From Leptolinea sp. UBA5366 (GTDB lineage Bacteria; Chloroflexota; Anaerolineae; Anaerolineales; Anaerolineaceae), in assembly GCA_002407845.1 (NCBI GenBank), contig DHPK01000031.1, forward strand, positions 317 through 25,383: a stretch of DNA of 25,067 bases, in the 5' to 3' direction. A program made the translations under genes and the position numbers. Each line of letters begins with the position of its first letter. Position 1 is the stretch's first letter. Below the pieces are notes generated by a model. The model saw nothing but the letters and a program-made list of their open reading frames with translations. It had not been told where the DNA came from and made no database searches. This document shows positions 1-6,885 of the stretch, one piece after another.

Positions 1-545
1 TTTTTGCGGGTTTCAAATTCCATCCAGGCGCCGCGATCCGGGATCAATCTGGCCATTGCCATGCGATGCCCGGTGGCGCGGTCTACGGTAGCTTCAAAAT
101 AGACGCCAGGGGAGCGGATCAACTGGGAAACGACCACGCGTTCGGTACCGTTAATGATGAATGTACCGTTTTCGGTCATTTCCGGGAAGTCGCCCAGGAA
201 AATATCCTGTTTGAGCGGTTCGGAAACATCCGCACCTGCCAGCAGCACGGTGACGTAGAGCGGGCAGGAATAGGTCAGATCGCGTTCGACGCAATCATCA
301 ACGTTGTGTTTTGTTTCTCCAAACCAGAATTTCAACCCCCACTCTTCGGAGATTGGGTCTTTGCTTGGAAAATATAATTTCATCCCTTTATTAAAGGATT
401 CAATTGGGGAAATTTCATTGAGTAGTTCTGCAATGCCGACTTCTTTTAATCGATTGAAGGAATCCAGCTGGATTTCAATCAGATTAGGCATATTTGCTGC
501 ATTCGGAATTCTTGAGTAAGACTTCGATGCATGTTGCATAGCCAT
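1..545 (-). CDS. rpoB: DNA-directed RNA polymerase subunit beta, N-terminal part (cut by window edge)
   Basis: The minus-strand frame from the ATG at 543-545 runs open to the window edge and gives about 181 residues of the RNA polymerase beta subunit. Visible family signatures are LIEIQLDSF near the start, SCPLYVTVLLAG, FLGDFPEMTENGTFIINGTE, VVVSQLIRSPGVYFE (beta lobe/protrusion) and MARLIPDRGAWMEFETRK at the cut. The protein is part of the core transcription enzyme in the cytoplasm. The start is fixed by AGGAGG at 552-557, six bases upstream; a second ATG two codons later is less well placed. Full-length RpoB is normally 1100-1300 residues, so only the first sixth is here. The gene upstream on the same strand is a DUF4298-like gene, not rplL. 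Family identity is certain; the wording of the taxonomic guess in the summary partly rests on this piece. Confidence 0.97.
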   Translation of the reverse strand, partial: MAMQHASKSYSRIPNAANMPNLIEIQLDSFNRLKEVGIAELLNEISPIESFNKGMKLYFPSKDPISEEWGLKFWFGETKHNVDDCVERDLTYSCPLYVTVLLAGADVSEPLKQDIFLGDFPEMTENGTFIINGTERVVVSQLIRSPGVYFEATVDRATGHRMAMARLIPDRGAWMEFETRK

Positions 546-551
546 TGACTG

Positions 552-557
552 CCTCCT
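552..557 (-). promoter_or_regulatory. Strong ribosome binding site of rpoB
   Basis: Perfect AGGAGG on the minus strand, six bases before the ATG at 543-545. It decides the first of two close in-frame ATG codons as the start. Confidence 0.85.
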
Positions 558-638
558 AATAAATTCATCTGGTCAGATGATCTATCAGGCGCAACAGTAC
601 GACCCGCCGTTTAGAAATGTTCACTGACACGAACTATT

Positions 639-647
639 ATTTTATCA
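639..647 (-). promoter_or_regulatory. Candidate extended -10 promoter element for rpoB
   Basis: Minus strand reads TGATAAAAT, an extended -10 (TGn + TAAAAT). No convincing -35 is seen at 16-18 bases upstream. Transcription from here would give a leader of roughly 85-90 bases before the rpoB ATG. Read from sequence only; no experimental support. Confidence 0.35.
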
Positions 648-806
648 TGCTTTGAGATGATCAGGCACTCAGCAGCCGGTTTTATGATTAAGCAATTCAT
701 CGTAAAAATGAAATCAATGCGAGAGCTAATTCCGATATCAGTCTGCAAAATGATGAATGGGGCTGTTGGTCAATTATGCTGATAGTTGAAATATTTTTGC
801 AATTCA

Positions 807-848
807 GATCCTCCACGGATCGAATAACGAGCTGACGCATGGAGGATC
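807..848. repeat. Perfect 9-bp inverted repeat with 24-base spacer
   Basis: GATCCTCCA at 807-815 is mirrored by TGGAGGATC at 840-848. It lies 47 bases downstream of the DUF4298-like stop on the minus strand. No run of T follows in either direction, so it is a poor intrinsic terminator; an operator or an mRNA structure are alternatives. Confidence 0.5.
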
Positions 849-894
849 GCGAAGGCTTGTTTCATGTGCTTTTCGTTAAATTCAGCCCCAGCTG

Positions 895-1206
895 TTAATC
901 ACTGTCAATATAGATTGCGCATTGCTTCAAAATCTTGATAACAGAAAAATATTGATCGGTCAGTGCCTCGTAAATCGAATCCTGGTTGGTGATTTCGAAA
1001 TGTATTTCGGATTGATTAGCGAGCACCTCGCTGTCCTCCAGCCATTCGCCATGATAAAAATTGGCAAGTTCAGTTTTTCGCTGTTTCATTTTCATAAATG
1101 CTCGCAGAAAGGCAGACATTTCCTTGTTATCATTCAAGACTTCCCGATAAAGCAATTCCATTTCCCGCATCTTTTCTTCCCGCTGTTTCAATGTTTTTTC
1201 TTCCAT
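895..1206 (-). CDS. DUF4298-like small protein
   Basis: A 103-residue, charged, probably cytoplasmic protein. The start chosen is the ATG at 1204-1206 (protein begins MEEKTLKQREEK) because AAGGAG sits at 1212-1217, five bases away; an ATG six codons upstream (1224) lies on the wrong side of that site. The N-terminal half is a predicted coiled coil rich in Glu, Lys and Arg; the C-terminal half has the pattern LANFYHGEWLEDSE ... QDSIYEALTDQ ... VIKILKQCA, which resembles the YY-x-W-x-D and SED-x-IYDLL core of DUF4298 proteins. That family has no known function. It sits upstream of rpoB in the same direction. Family assignment is from remembered pattern and is moderately sure. Confidence 0.7.
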   Translation of the reverse strand: MEEKTLKQREEKMREMELLYREVLNDNKEMSAFLRAFMKMKQRKTELANFYHGEWLEDSEVLANQSEIHFEITNQDSIYEALTDQYFSVIKILKQCAIYIDSD

Positions 1207-1211
1207 TTTGT

Positions 1212-1217
1212 CTCCTT
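1212..1217 (-). promoter_or_regulatory. Ribosome binding site deciding the DUF4298-like start
   Basis: Minus strand AAGGAG, five bases before the ATG at 1206. It selects the internal start over the ATG at 1224. Confidence 0.7.
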
Positions 1218-1238
1218 TGTTCAAGTCGTTCGATATTC

Positions 1239-1244
1239 ATTTTA
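1239..1244 (-). promoter_or_regulatory. Candidate -10 element for the DUF4298-like gene
   Basis: Minus strand TAAAAT, about 33 bases upstream of the chosen ATG. A weak -35 (TTTAGC) lies 16 bases further upstream, inside the inverted repeat 1254-1281. Confidence 0.3.
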
Positions 1245-1253
1245 GAATACGGA

Positions 1254-1281
1254 ATCAACAGCTAAAGAGTTCGCTGTTGAT
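1254..1281. repeat. Perfect 9-bp inverted repeat, possible operator
   Basis: ATCAACAGC (1254-1262) and GCTGTTGAT (1273-1281) flank ten bases. The element overlaps the -35 position expected for the candidate promoter of the DUF4298-like gene, so a repressor operator is a reasonable guess. A weak terminator is the alternative. Confidence 0.5.
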
Positions 1282-1288
1282 GTTTAAC

Positions 1289-1312
1289 AAATCCTTAAAT
1301 TTAAGAGGATTT
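1289..1312. repeat. 7-bp inverted repeat with palindromic core
   Basis: AAATCCT (1289-1295) and AGGATTT (1306-1312) flank an AT-only core that itself contains the palindrome CTTAAATTTAAG. It lies seven bases beyond the previous inverted repeat. Confidence 0.4.
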
Positions 1313-1504
1313 TCGAAAAAATGGAAACTATCTCCGCGTTAAACGAAAAATTGGACTCTTCGCAGAAAAAAATAGGACTATATGGTTGAATGATTTCATT
1401 CATGTTTTGAATTTCAACTAACTCACGCTTCATTCGGGGAACTGCTCAAGCAAGGTTCCCTGACAATTGTGGACAGTGTGAGCTTGGCGAGGGTTTCTGC
1501 CCGG

Positions 1505-1606
1505 ATGAAATCTGGATTTACCAGGAGTAAAAAATTCGACCATCCACTTATGGCGCTAATAAATGATCAAGATCTCTTTGGCTGGATTCGGGATGGGTTT
1601 AGATAG
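1505..1606 (+). other. Doubtful 33-codon ORF, possible gene remnant
   Basis: ATG at 1505 to TAG at 1604-1606. The translation (begins MKSGFTRSKKFDHPLMALIN, ends GWIRDGFR) is not low-complexity and the same frame stays open about 35 codons upstream of the ATG. There is no ribosome binding site and I recognise no family. It may be the C-terminal scar of a lost gene or chance. Confidence 0.2.
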
Positions 1607-1793
1607 GTCCTGCTAAAAAAGAATTGTGAGAAATTCAGTAGCAAATGCGTTGAATGAAACCGTTAATCGAATCGCTTTCGTTTTTCAGAAGGATTGAGAT
1701 TTGCCTAAATAGGATTACTGGAGAAACGAAATTCAGGACAGCGTTTAATGACTCGCCTTGACTTTTATTTTCCTATAAGCTTTAATTAAGAAC

Positions 1794-1841
1794 GGCGGAC
1801 AGCTTATGGGTGACCCCCTCATCCATAATGTCTGATCCGCC
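1794..1841 (-). terminator. Large hairpin terminator after the MATE gene
   Basis: On the minus strand a long imperfect stem, GGCGGA..CAG....TTATGG.TGA against its complement, closes over a G/C loop and is followed by TTCTTAATT. It begins five bases after the MATE stop codon. The stem has small bulges and the T-tract is interrupted, so efficiency is uncertain. Confidence 0.6.
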
Positions 1842-1846
1842 ACTTT

Positions 1847-3205
1847 TCATATCAAGCCGCGCATTCTTTTGCGCCAGAACCCTTTGCGATAGTAAACATA
1901 AACATAAATGCTGGCAAGCATCCAAGCGAATGCAACGCTGACGAATATCATTTGGAAGTTCCCTGTCAGGTCCACCAGCAGGTAAGCGAGCGAGACCCGG
2001 ATGATGACGTTGCAAATGAAACTTGCTGTCAACGGGGCGACCGTGTCACCGAACCCGCGCAATGCGCCGCTCATAACGACATAGGTGTTGATGATGACGT
2101 ATCCGCCTGAAAGGGTTTGCAGAATCAGTTTTCCGGTGCGCACGACGTCTGCGTCCTTTGTGAACATTGCCATGACATTGTCGCCGAAGAAAAAGATAAT
2201 TGAAACCAACGCAATCGTCAGCCCTTGGCTGAGCAGTAGTGTTTTCTTGATGCCTTCTGCCGTTCGATCCAGCTTTCTGGCGCCAGAATTCTGACCTACA
2301 AACGTGGTGATTGCGACTGCGAAGGAGTTCATCGGCATCAGCGCAAACTGGTCAATTCTGCCAACAACGGCATAAGCAGCGATGACAGTCGGTCCAAAAC
2401 TGTTGATCAGGTTTTGCTGGAGCAGGAATCCGACAGAGAAAATTGAAGTTTGCAGCCCTGCCGGCAGCCCGATTGCCATCATTTCCCGCCCGATTGCCCA
2501 ATCCGGCTTGAGATTCTTGAGCGAGATGTCATATTTATCCTGAGATTTGATCAGGTAGATGAAGGTCAAGATGCCGGCAGTTGTCTCTGAAAGCACAGTG
2601 CCGTAAGCTGCACCTTTGATTCCGGTGTTCAATACAACGACGAAAAGGTAAAGCAAAGCGACATTCATCAGGTTGGAAGCGATCAAAAACAGCAGCGGAA
2701 TAATTGAATCTCCCATGCCACGCAGTATTCCGGAAAGAATATTGTAAACAAAAAGAGAGACCAGTCCCACGAACATTATTTGCGCATAGGCTACTGCCAT
2801 GGGCAGCACGTCCTCCGGTGTTCCGATCAGTTGGAGCAGGATATTCATAATCAACAAGCCGACGATACTGATCAGGATGCCCCCCAGCAAAGTCAGCCAG
2901 AGCGAGACAACGATTGACCGGTTCAGCCGATCTTTGTTTTTTGCACCAAAACTTTGTGAAACCAGGACAGTTGCGCCGGTCGAAATGCCGGTAAACAACC
3001 CCAGCAGCAAGTTGTTGATCGGGTTAAAGACGCCGATGGCGGCCAGTGCGTCGGGACCGATCACGTTTCCCAAAATGATCGCGTTGACTGTGTTGTAGAG
3101 TTGCTGGAAGATATTTCCGACGAACAATGGCCAAGAGAATTGCAGCAGCTGGCGGATGATTCCGCCTTCGGTCATGTCGAAATGGCTATTGTACTTAAAC
3201 CGCAT
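1847..3205 (-). CDS. MATE family multidrug/sodium (or proton) efflux protein
   Basis: A 452-residue, strongly hydrophobic protein with about 12 membrane spans in two homologous halves, the size and layout of MATE antiporters (NorM/DinF type). The N-terminus MTEGGIIRQLLQFSWPLFVGN and following LYNTVNAIILG are typical of the first MatE domain; the second half starts near residue 235 (IGLPAGLQTSIFSVGFLLQQ). Such proteins export drugs or metabolites across the inner membrane using an ion gradient; the substrate cannot be told here. The start ATG at 3203-3205 has only a distant AAGGA about 13 bases upstream; a second ATG ten codons on lacks any site, so 3205 is kept. It lies 127 bases after the 246-residue gene on the same strand and is closed by a hairpin terminator. 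Confidence 0.92.
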   Translation of the reverse strand: MRFKYNSHFDMTEGGIIRQLLQFSWPLFVGNIFQQLYNTVNAIILGNVIGPDALAAIGVFNPINNLLLGLFTGISTGATVLVSQSFGAKNKDRLNRSIVVSLWLTLLGGILISIVGLLIMNILLQLIGTPEDVLPMAVAYAQIMFVGLVSLFVYNILSGILRGMGDSIIPLLFLIASNLMNVALLYLFVVVLNTGIKGAAYGTVLSETTAGILTFIYLIKSQDKYDISLKNLKPDWAIGREMMAIGLPAGLQTSIFSVGFLLQQNLINSFGPTVIAAYAVVGRIDQFALMPMNSFAVAITTFVGQNSGARKLDRTAEGIKKTLLLSQGLTIALVSIIFFFGDNVMAMFTKDADVVRTGKLILQTLSGGYVIINTYVVMSGALRGFGDTVAPLTASFICNVIIRVSLAYLLVDLTGNFQMIFVSVAFAWMLASIYVYVYYRKGFWRKRMRGLI

Positions 3206-3252
3206 TGTGCAGCAAAGGTCCTTTTCTATAAATTGTGCGATCGTAATTCAGT

Positions 3253-3276
3253 GGAAGGCGGATATTCGGTCCTTCC
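3253..3276. repeat. Short inverted repeat upstream of the MATE gene
   Basis: GGAAGG (3253-3258) and CCTTCC (3271-3276) flank 12 bases; a further two pairs form if a G-U wobble is allowed. It lies in the 127-base gap before the MATE start and may fold in the leader RNA. Confidence 0.3.
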
Positions 3277-3332
3277 GCATGAAAAACCTCCCGATTTGCT
3301 TCTTGAACCGGGGCGGTCAGATGTTTGAATTT

Positions 3333-4073
3333 TTAGTTTTCTGCCAGTGGGAACTCGATCATCGTATCCCAGAAAAATGCAACAATGGCTGTCAGGTAAA
3401 ATAAGGCTTTTTTATCGTCTTCCGGTTTTTGAATCATCATGATTCGATTGCGGACCTGTTCCGATTTCTTTTCAGCCGAAAACAATGTCTCCAGCCGTTT
3501 GCGGAAATCGGTTTCGATTCTAAGCAGGTCATAGGTGAAAATGCAGCGAATTGCCCCAATATTTTCGAGTTCTCGGATGGAATCCTGCGTGACTTCCTGC
3601 GTCAGCTCATTGAATGCAGGGGTAAGCGCGTAGACGCACTTCCGCTGCAGTTTAGGCTGAAAGTGGCAGAAGCCAACTGGCTGATCTTCAGCGTTATAAA
3701 GAACGTTTGGGAACTGCGGACTGAAACGCATCAGCCGCGAGCGGGGAGAAAGAACTGACATCTTCCCCAGCACTTCATCATTGCCGTTATACAGCGTGAT
3801 CATTTTTTGGTTCAGGTTCAGCTTCCGGTTCAGATAAGGCGCCTTGTTCTTATCGACAACGAAGTACGCATAAACTTCTTCAGGACCTTTGTCAGTCATG
3901 TTGAAAGGATCAAATTTCCCAATCAGAAAGGCATTCTTCTCTTTATACTTTTGGGGTTCCTGATAAATAAACGGGCTGGCGAATGAAAAGGCATAATGAT
4001 GCTGTTCGTCAGAAAAATGTACCTGCCTTTGGACGATTCCCGCGAGCGGGAATTTAATTGAGTCAAAATCCAT
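3333..4073 (-). CDS. Uncharacterised 246-residue protein
   Basis: I do not recognise a family with confidence. The protein has no signal peptide. Residues 1-110 are rich in aromatic residues and alternate in a beta-strand-like way, including LITLYNGNDEVLGKM-type strands, which is loosely reminiscent of tubby/LURP-one-like or scramblase-like beta barrels (weak guess). Residues about 150-210 look helical and charged. Near the C-terminus a short hydrophobic stretch, ALFYLTAIVAFFW, could touch or span a membrane. The start ATG at 4071-4073 is preceded by AGGTGGGAG with six bases spacing, and a perfect TATAAT lies 51 bases upstream, so it is a real expressed gene. It is followed by the MATE gene on the same strand, perhaps one transcript, and is divergent from the PP2C-like gene. 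Confidence 0.8.
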   Translation of the reverse strand: MDFDSIKFPLAGIVQRQVHFSDEQHHYAFSFASPFIYQEPQKYKEKNAFLIGKFDPFNMTDKGPEEVYAYFVVDKNKAPYLNRKLNLNQKMITLYNGNDEVLGKMSVLSPRSRLMRFSPQFPNVLYNAEDQPVGFCHFQPKLQRKCVYALTPAFNELTQEVTQDSIRELENIGAIRCIFTYDLLRIETDFRKRLETLFSAEKKSEQVRNRIMMIQKPEDDKKALFYLTAIVAFFWDTMIEFPLAEN

Positions 4074-4123
4074 GTGCTGCTCCCACCTATTTGAAGAGAT
4101 TGTTGTCGTTCAAGCTTTGCTTG

Positions 4124-4129
4124 ATTATA
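4124..4129 (-). promoter_or_regulatory. Candidate -10 element for the 246-residue gene
   Basis: Perfect TATAAT on the minus strand, about 50 bases upstream of the ATG. No good -35 is seen at the usual distance. Confidence 0.5.
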
Positions 4130-4220
4130 CACGGATTGCAATTCTCATGAGATTCTGGCTTGAAAATTGCACTTGTATTATTGATTGTTTTAAAGATGAG
4201 AAAAAGACGAGTGTGCAATT

Positions 4221-6836
4221 TTGTTTGACTTAAATATTCTTCCGATGAATCTGGTTAATGGACGCAATCTGGGCGAACTGCCGGGACTGCGGATTTTTAC
4301 TGCGCCGAAGCGCTGCGACCGATCCCGTCTGAACGATGTTTTGATTATGGTCATCACAGTTGAGGAGAAAGCTGGGAAAGCCAGCGATTTCAATGACTGG
4401 GGCACGCTCATTTCAGATGCTTATTTCAACGCACGCGGCTCTTTCACGATGGGCATTACCGCTGCCGTCAAGCAATTTTCATCTTTTCTGAATGAAAAAT
4501 ATCCGGGCGTATCGCTTCCAAACGTCCTGTTGAATTTATGCGTTTTACGCGATCGAACGCTGCTGATTGGTCATGCTGGACCGGTTAACACGACAGTCGT
4601 TTACGCTGATCATGTCGATAATTTTTCCGATCTAACTTCGACTGGTGTTTCCCACGGCACGCAGGGGCTGCGCTTTTTCCAGATTGAAATTCATTCGGGC
4701 GATCTGATCCTGATGTGCCCGCAAGTGCCACACGGCTGGACAAATGAGGCAATTTTGGATGCGACCGGCGAGTCACCGCTGAATGTGATTCGGTATTTGC
4801 TCGATCAGGCGCATGGTAACCTGCAGGGCGTTGTGATTCAAGTGAAAGCCGGACGCGGTGAAATATTGTACCGCTATAAGCCGCCAATCACTGCGACGGT
4901 CAGCCTCGGGTATCGTGAAGAGGATGAAGCACCTGAATTTGCAGCACGCGAACCCGCAGTTCAATCGACCGATTATTCTTCAGGAACATTCAAAACTTCT
5001 GGCGGAGATTTTCTGCTGGGCAGCGATGACGAAAAAGCCAGACCGCTGTTCCGCACCCGGTTGCCGCTCGAAGCGTTTCCTGTTGCTTTCAATCCGCTCA
5101 GAAATGTTCCGGAAACTGTTGGAGCAGCCAGCCTCGATCAAGGCACTGAAGAAGCAATCCCTGAGGATGTGAGCGACCGAAATCCGGAATCTCAGGCACA
5201 GCCTGATTCGGATATTCCGCCGTTCCTTTCAGCTTATTCTTCCGATTCAGACGGCGATCTTCAGCCTATTGAAATCCCCATTTTTGAAGAAACATATGCT
5301 GGCAGTGAGATGCTTATGCCGTCCGAGCAAAAAAAAAAATCGGATGAAGATGCGCCCATAACTGAGGGCGACCAGGAACAATCCCCCGAATCTTTTGAGC
5401 CAGATATCCTGCCTGAGCAGGCAGATAGTGAACTGACTGAACCGGAAGGCGAATCAGACCAGCTGAATCAGGAGTTTTCAGAATTTTTAACTGAAGAGCA
5501 GCCGGCAGATGCAGCGCCTGCTGACCAAGTTTCTGCGCCGCCGCCTTCCGCGGACGAAAAAAGGTCACGTATAAAAGAAAAAAAGCGAAAAGCCGAACGC
5601 AAGCGATCACGGAAACCCTTTGCTTGGAAGCGTTTTCTGCTGGGGGTGTTTTTTGGGCTGGTCGTGCCGATTATCGTAGTGAGCGTCCTGTTTGTGGTCT
5701 ATACCAGCCGCAGTAAAGATTCAGCTTACCGCGACAGGCTGAGCAGCGCCGTTGAAACCGCGAAAGTGGCCGTTCAGCAGAGTGAGCCCTCTCTTCAGCG
5801 TATCTCCTGGCAAAAAGTGATTGAATATTTGGACGAAGCTGCCTTATTCGGTTCTTCAAATGCCTCGCGCGAACTGCGAAAACAGGCATTGGAATCTTTG
5901 GATAAACTGGATTATGGACGGCTTGTTCCTTATCATTACGCCTTGTCCGGCACATTGCCGGCTGGCACCAGCCTGACCCGGATTGAAAGCACGAGCCAAT
6001 TCATGTTTGCGCTGGATCAAACAAGTGGCTCTGTTTACCGATTTAATATTTACAGCGATGGTTTCACCCGGGACAGCGCTTTCTCATGCGGTCCGGGAGA
6101 CTATCGAAGAGATCAGGGCACTGATTCAAGCGACAAAGTTTCGGTTGGAAAGCTGGTTGATTTTATCGTTTTGCCGCAAGAAAGCGGGCGCGACCGCCTT
6201 GTGATGGGGATCGACAATCAGGCACGGCTGCTTTATTGCCCTTCACTCGGCGAAAAAACAGCTGCGGAATTGGAAGCGCCGGCTCTCGGCTGGCTCGGAG
6301 TGGATGCACTCTATTTTACGGATCGGATGCTTTTTGTTTTGGATGCCAGAAATAACGCGGTCTGGAGAATGCCGTATCTTGGCAGCAAAGGCATCGCGCT
6401 GACTCCTGAGTCTTATTTCGGTTCGAATTCGCCCGGCCTGCGCGACGTGACCGACTTTGTAGTTCATGAAGCCAACTCCTATTTCCTGCGCAGCAACGGG
6501 ACGCTGATCACCTGCGATTACACGGGGTATATTCCGCTTTGTTCCTATGTGGACCAGCTGAAATCCAGCGATGGAACGCAGCAAATTGACCTTTCCGCAA
6601 AAAACTACTTCCAGCTGAACATGAATGTCGCTCCGGATACCTCGCTTTATCTGATGGATTCAGAGACTCAATCGGTATTGAACTTCACATTAAAGATGAA
6701 TCTGATAAAAAACTCAGTTCCGGATCGCTTTGACGGAGAGGGCAGCGAGCGCAAAGTCAGCGGATTCGGCTTCTTGGATCAGTTCCAAATGATCTGGGCA
6801 TCCGGCGGACAGCTTTATATTGGTGCACTGAAATAA
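4221..6836 (+). CDS. Membrane-anchored PP2C-like (probably pseudo-phosphatase) protein with external propeller-like part
   Basis: Up to 871 residues in three parts. Residues about 10-225 resemble a PP2C-type phosphatase fold as seen in uncharacterised Chloroflexota proteins: LLIGHAGPVNTTVVYADHV is followed by GVSHGTQGLRFFQIEIHSGD and LILMCPQVPHGWTNEAI. The metal-binding DG motifs of active PP2C enzymes are not visible, so catalysis is doubtful. Residues 225-455 are an acidic Glu/Asp/Ser/Pro linker; 456-471 are Lys/Arg-rich; about 472-494 form one membrane span (LLGVFFGLVVPIIVVSVLFV). By the positive-inside rule the N-terminal part is cytoplasmic and the rest outside. The outer part starts with a short helix pair and continues as strand repeats like a beta-propeller (LYCPSLG, LFVLDARNNAVWRMPYLG). 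The TTG at 4221 is the longest start; ATG at 4245 is an alternative, and neither has a clear ribosome binding site. A run of 11 A lies at 5329-5339. Confidence 0.82.
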   Translation: MFDLNILPMNLVNGRNLGELPGLRIFTAPKRCDRSRLNDVLIMVITVEEKAGKASDFNDWGTLISDAYFNARGSFTMGITAAVKQFSSFLNEKYPGVSLPNVLLNLCVLRDRTLLIGHAGPVNTTVVYADHVDNFSDLTSTGVSHGTQGLRFFQIEIHSGDLILMCPQVPHGWTNEAILDATGESPLNVIRYLLDQAHGNLQGVVIQVKAGRGEILYRYKPPITATVSLGYREEDEAPEFAAREPAVQSTDYSSGTFKTSGGDFLLGSDDEKARPLFRTRLPLEAFPVAFNPLRNVPETVGAASLDQGTEEAIPEDVSDRNPESQAQPDSDIPPFLSAYSSDSDGDLQPIEIPIFEETYAGSEMLMPSEQKKKSDEDAPITEGDQEQSPESFEPDILPEQADSELTEPEGESDQLNQEFSEFLTEEQPADAAPADQVSAPPPSADEKRSRIKEKKRKAERKRSRKPFAWKRFLLGVFFGLVVPIIVVSVLFVVYTSRSKDSAYRDRLSSAVETAKVAVQQSEPSLQRISWQKVIEYLDEAALFGSSNASRELRKQALESLDKLDYGRLVPYHYALSGTLPAGTSLTRIESTSQFMFALDQTSGSVYRFNIYSDGFTRDSAFSCGPGDYRRDQGTDSSDKVSVGKLVDFIVLPQESGRDRLVMGIDNQARLLYCPSLGEKTAAELEAPALGWLGVDALYFTDRMLFVLDARNNAVWRMPYLGSKGIALTPESYFGSNSPGLRDVTDFVVHEANSYFLRSNGTLITCDYTGYIPLCSYVDQLKSSDGTQQIDLSAKNYFQLNMNVAPDTSLYLMDSETQSVLNFTLKMNLIKNSVPDRFDGEGSERKVSGFGFLDQFQMIWASGGQLYIGALK
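5329..5339 (+). repeat. Homopolymer of 11 A inside the coding region
   Basis: Eleven consecutive A encode part of Gln-Lys-Lys-Lys at about residues 370-373 of the PP2C-like protein, before the membrane span. Both other frames end soon after: one extra A meets TGA three codons on, one missing A meets TAA within about ten codons. Confidence 0.9.
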
Positions 6837-6867
6837 AAACAGCCGTTCAAATCTGAACGGCTGTTTT
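6836..6867. terminator. Bidirectional terminator between convergent genes
   Basis: A perfect 14-bp stem, AAAACAGCCGTTCA and its complement, closes over a four-base loop, with A on the left and T on the right. It serves the plus-strand PP2C-like gene and the minus-strand Ig-like gene that ends at 6886. Confidence 0.92.
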
Positions 6868-6885
6868 ATCTCAATCAACTTTCAT

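Larger units (their letters stand above)
546..894. other. Intergenic region between rpoB and the DUF4298-like gene
   Basis: About 350 bases without a credible gene. It holds the rpoB ribosome binding site, a candidate extended -10 element (639-647) and a 9-bp perfect inverted repeat (807-815 / 840-848). No T-tract terminator separates the DUF4298-like gene from rpoB, so read-through into rpoB is possible. Confidence 0.6.
1207..1793. other. Mostly non-coding region between the DUF4298-like gene and the MATE gene
   Basis: Nearly 600 bases with no convincing gene. It contains the two inverted repeats at 1254-1312 and a plus-strand ORF at 1505-1606 that lacks a ribosome binding site. The open frame of that ORF extends upstream without a stop to about 1400 but has no good start, which could mean a decayed gene. 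No tRNA or small RNA structure was recognised. Confidence 0.5.

Noticed and set aside
66..377. Plus-strand open frames antisense to rpoB
   Set aside because: The minus-strand translation is clearly RpoB; these frames are shadows without ribosome binding sites or family features.
6419..6430. GGTTCGAATTC, similar to a tRNA T-loop
   Set aside because: It lies inside the PP2C-like coding region and no acceptor, D or anticodon stems surround it.
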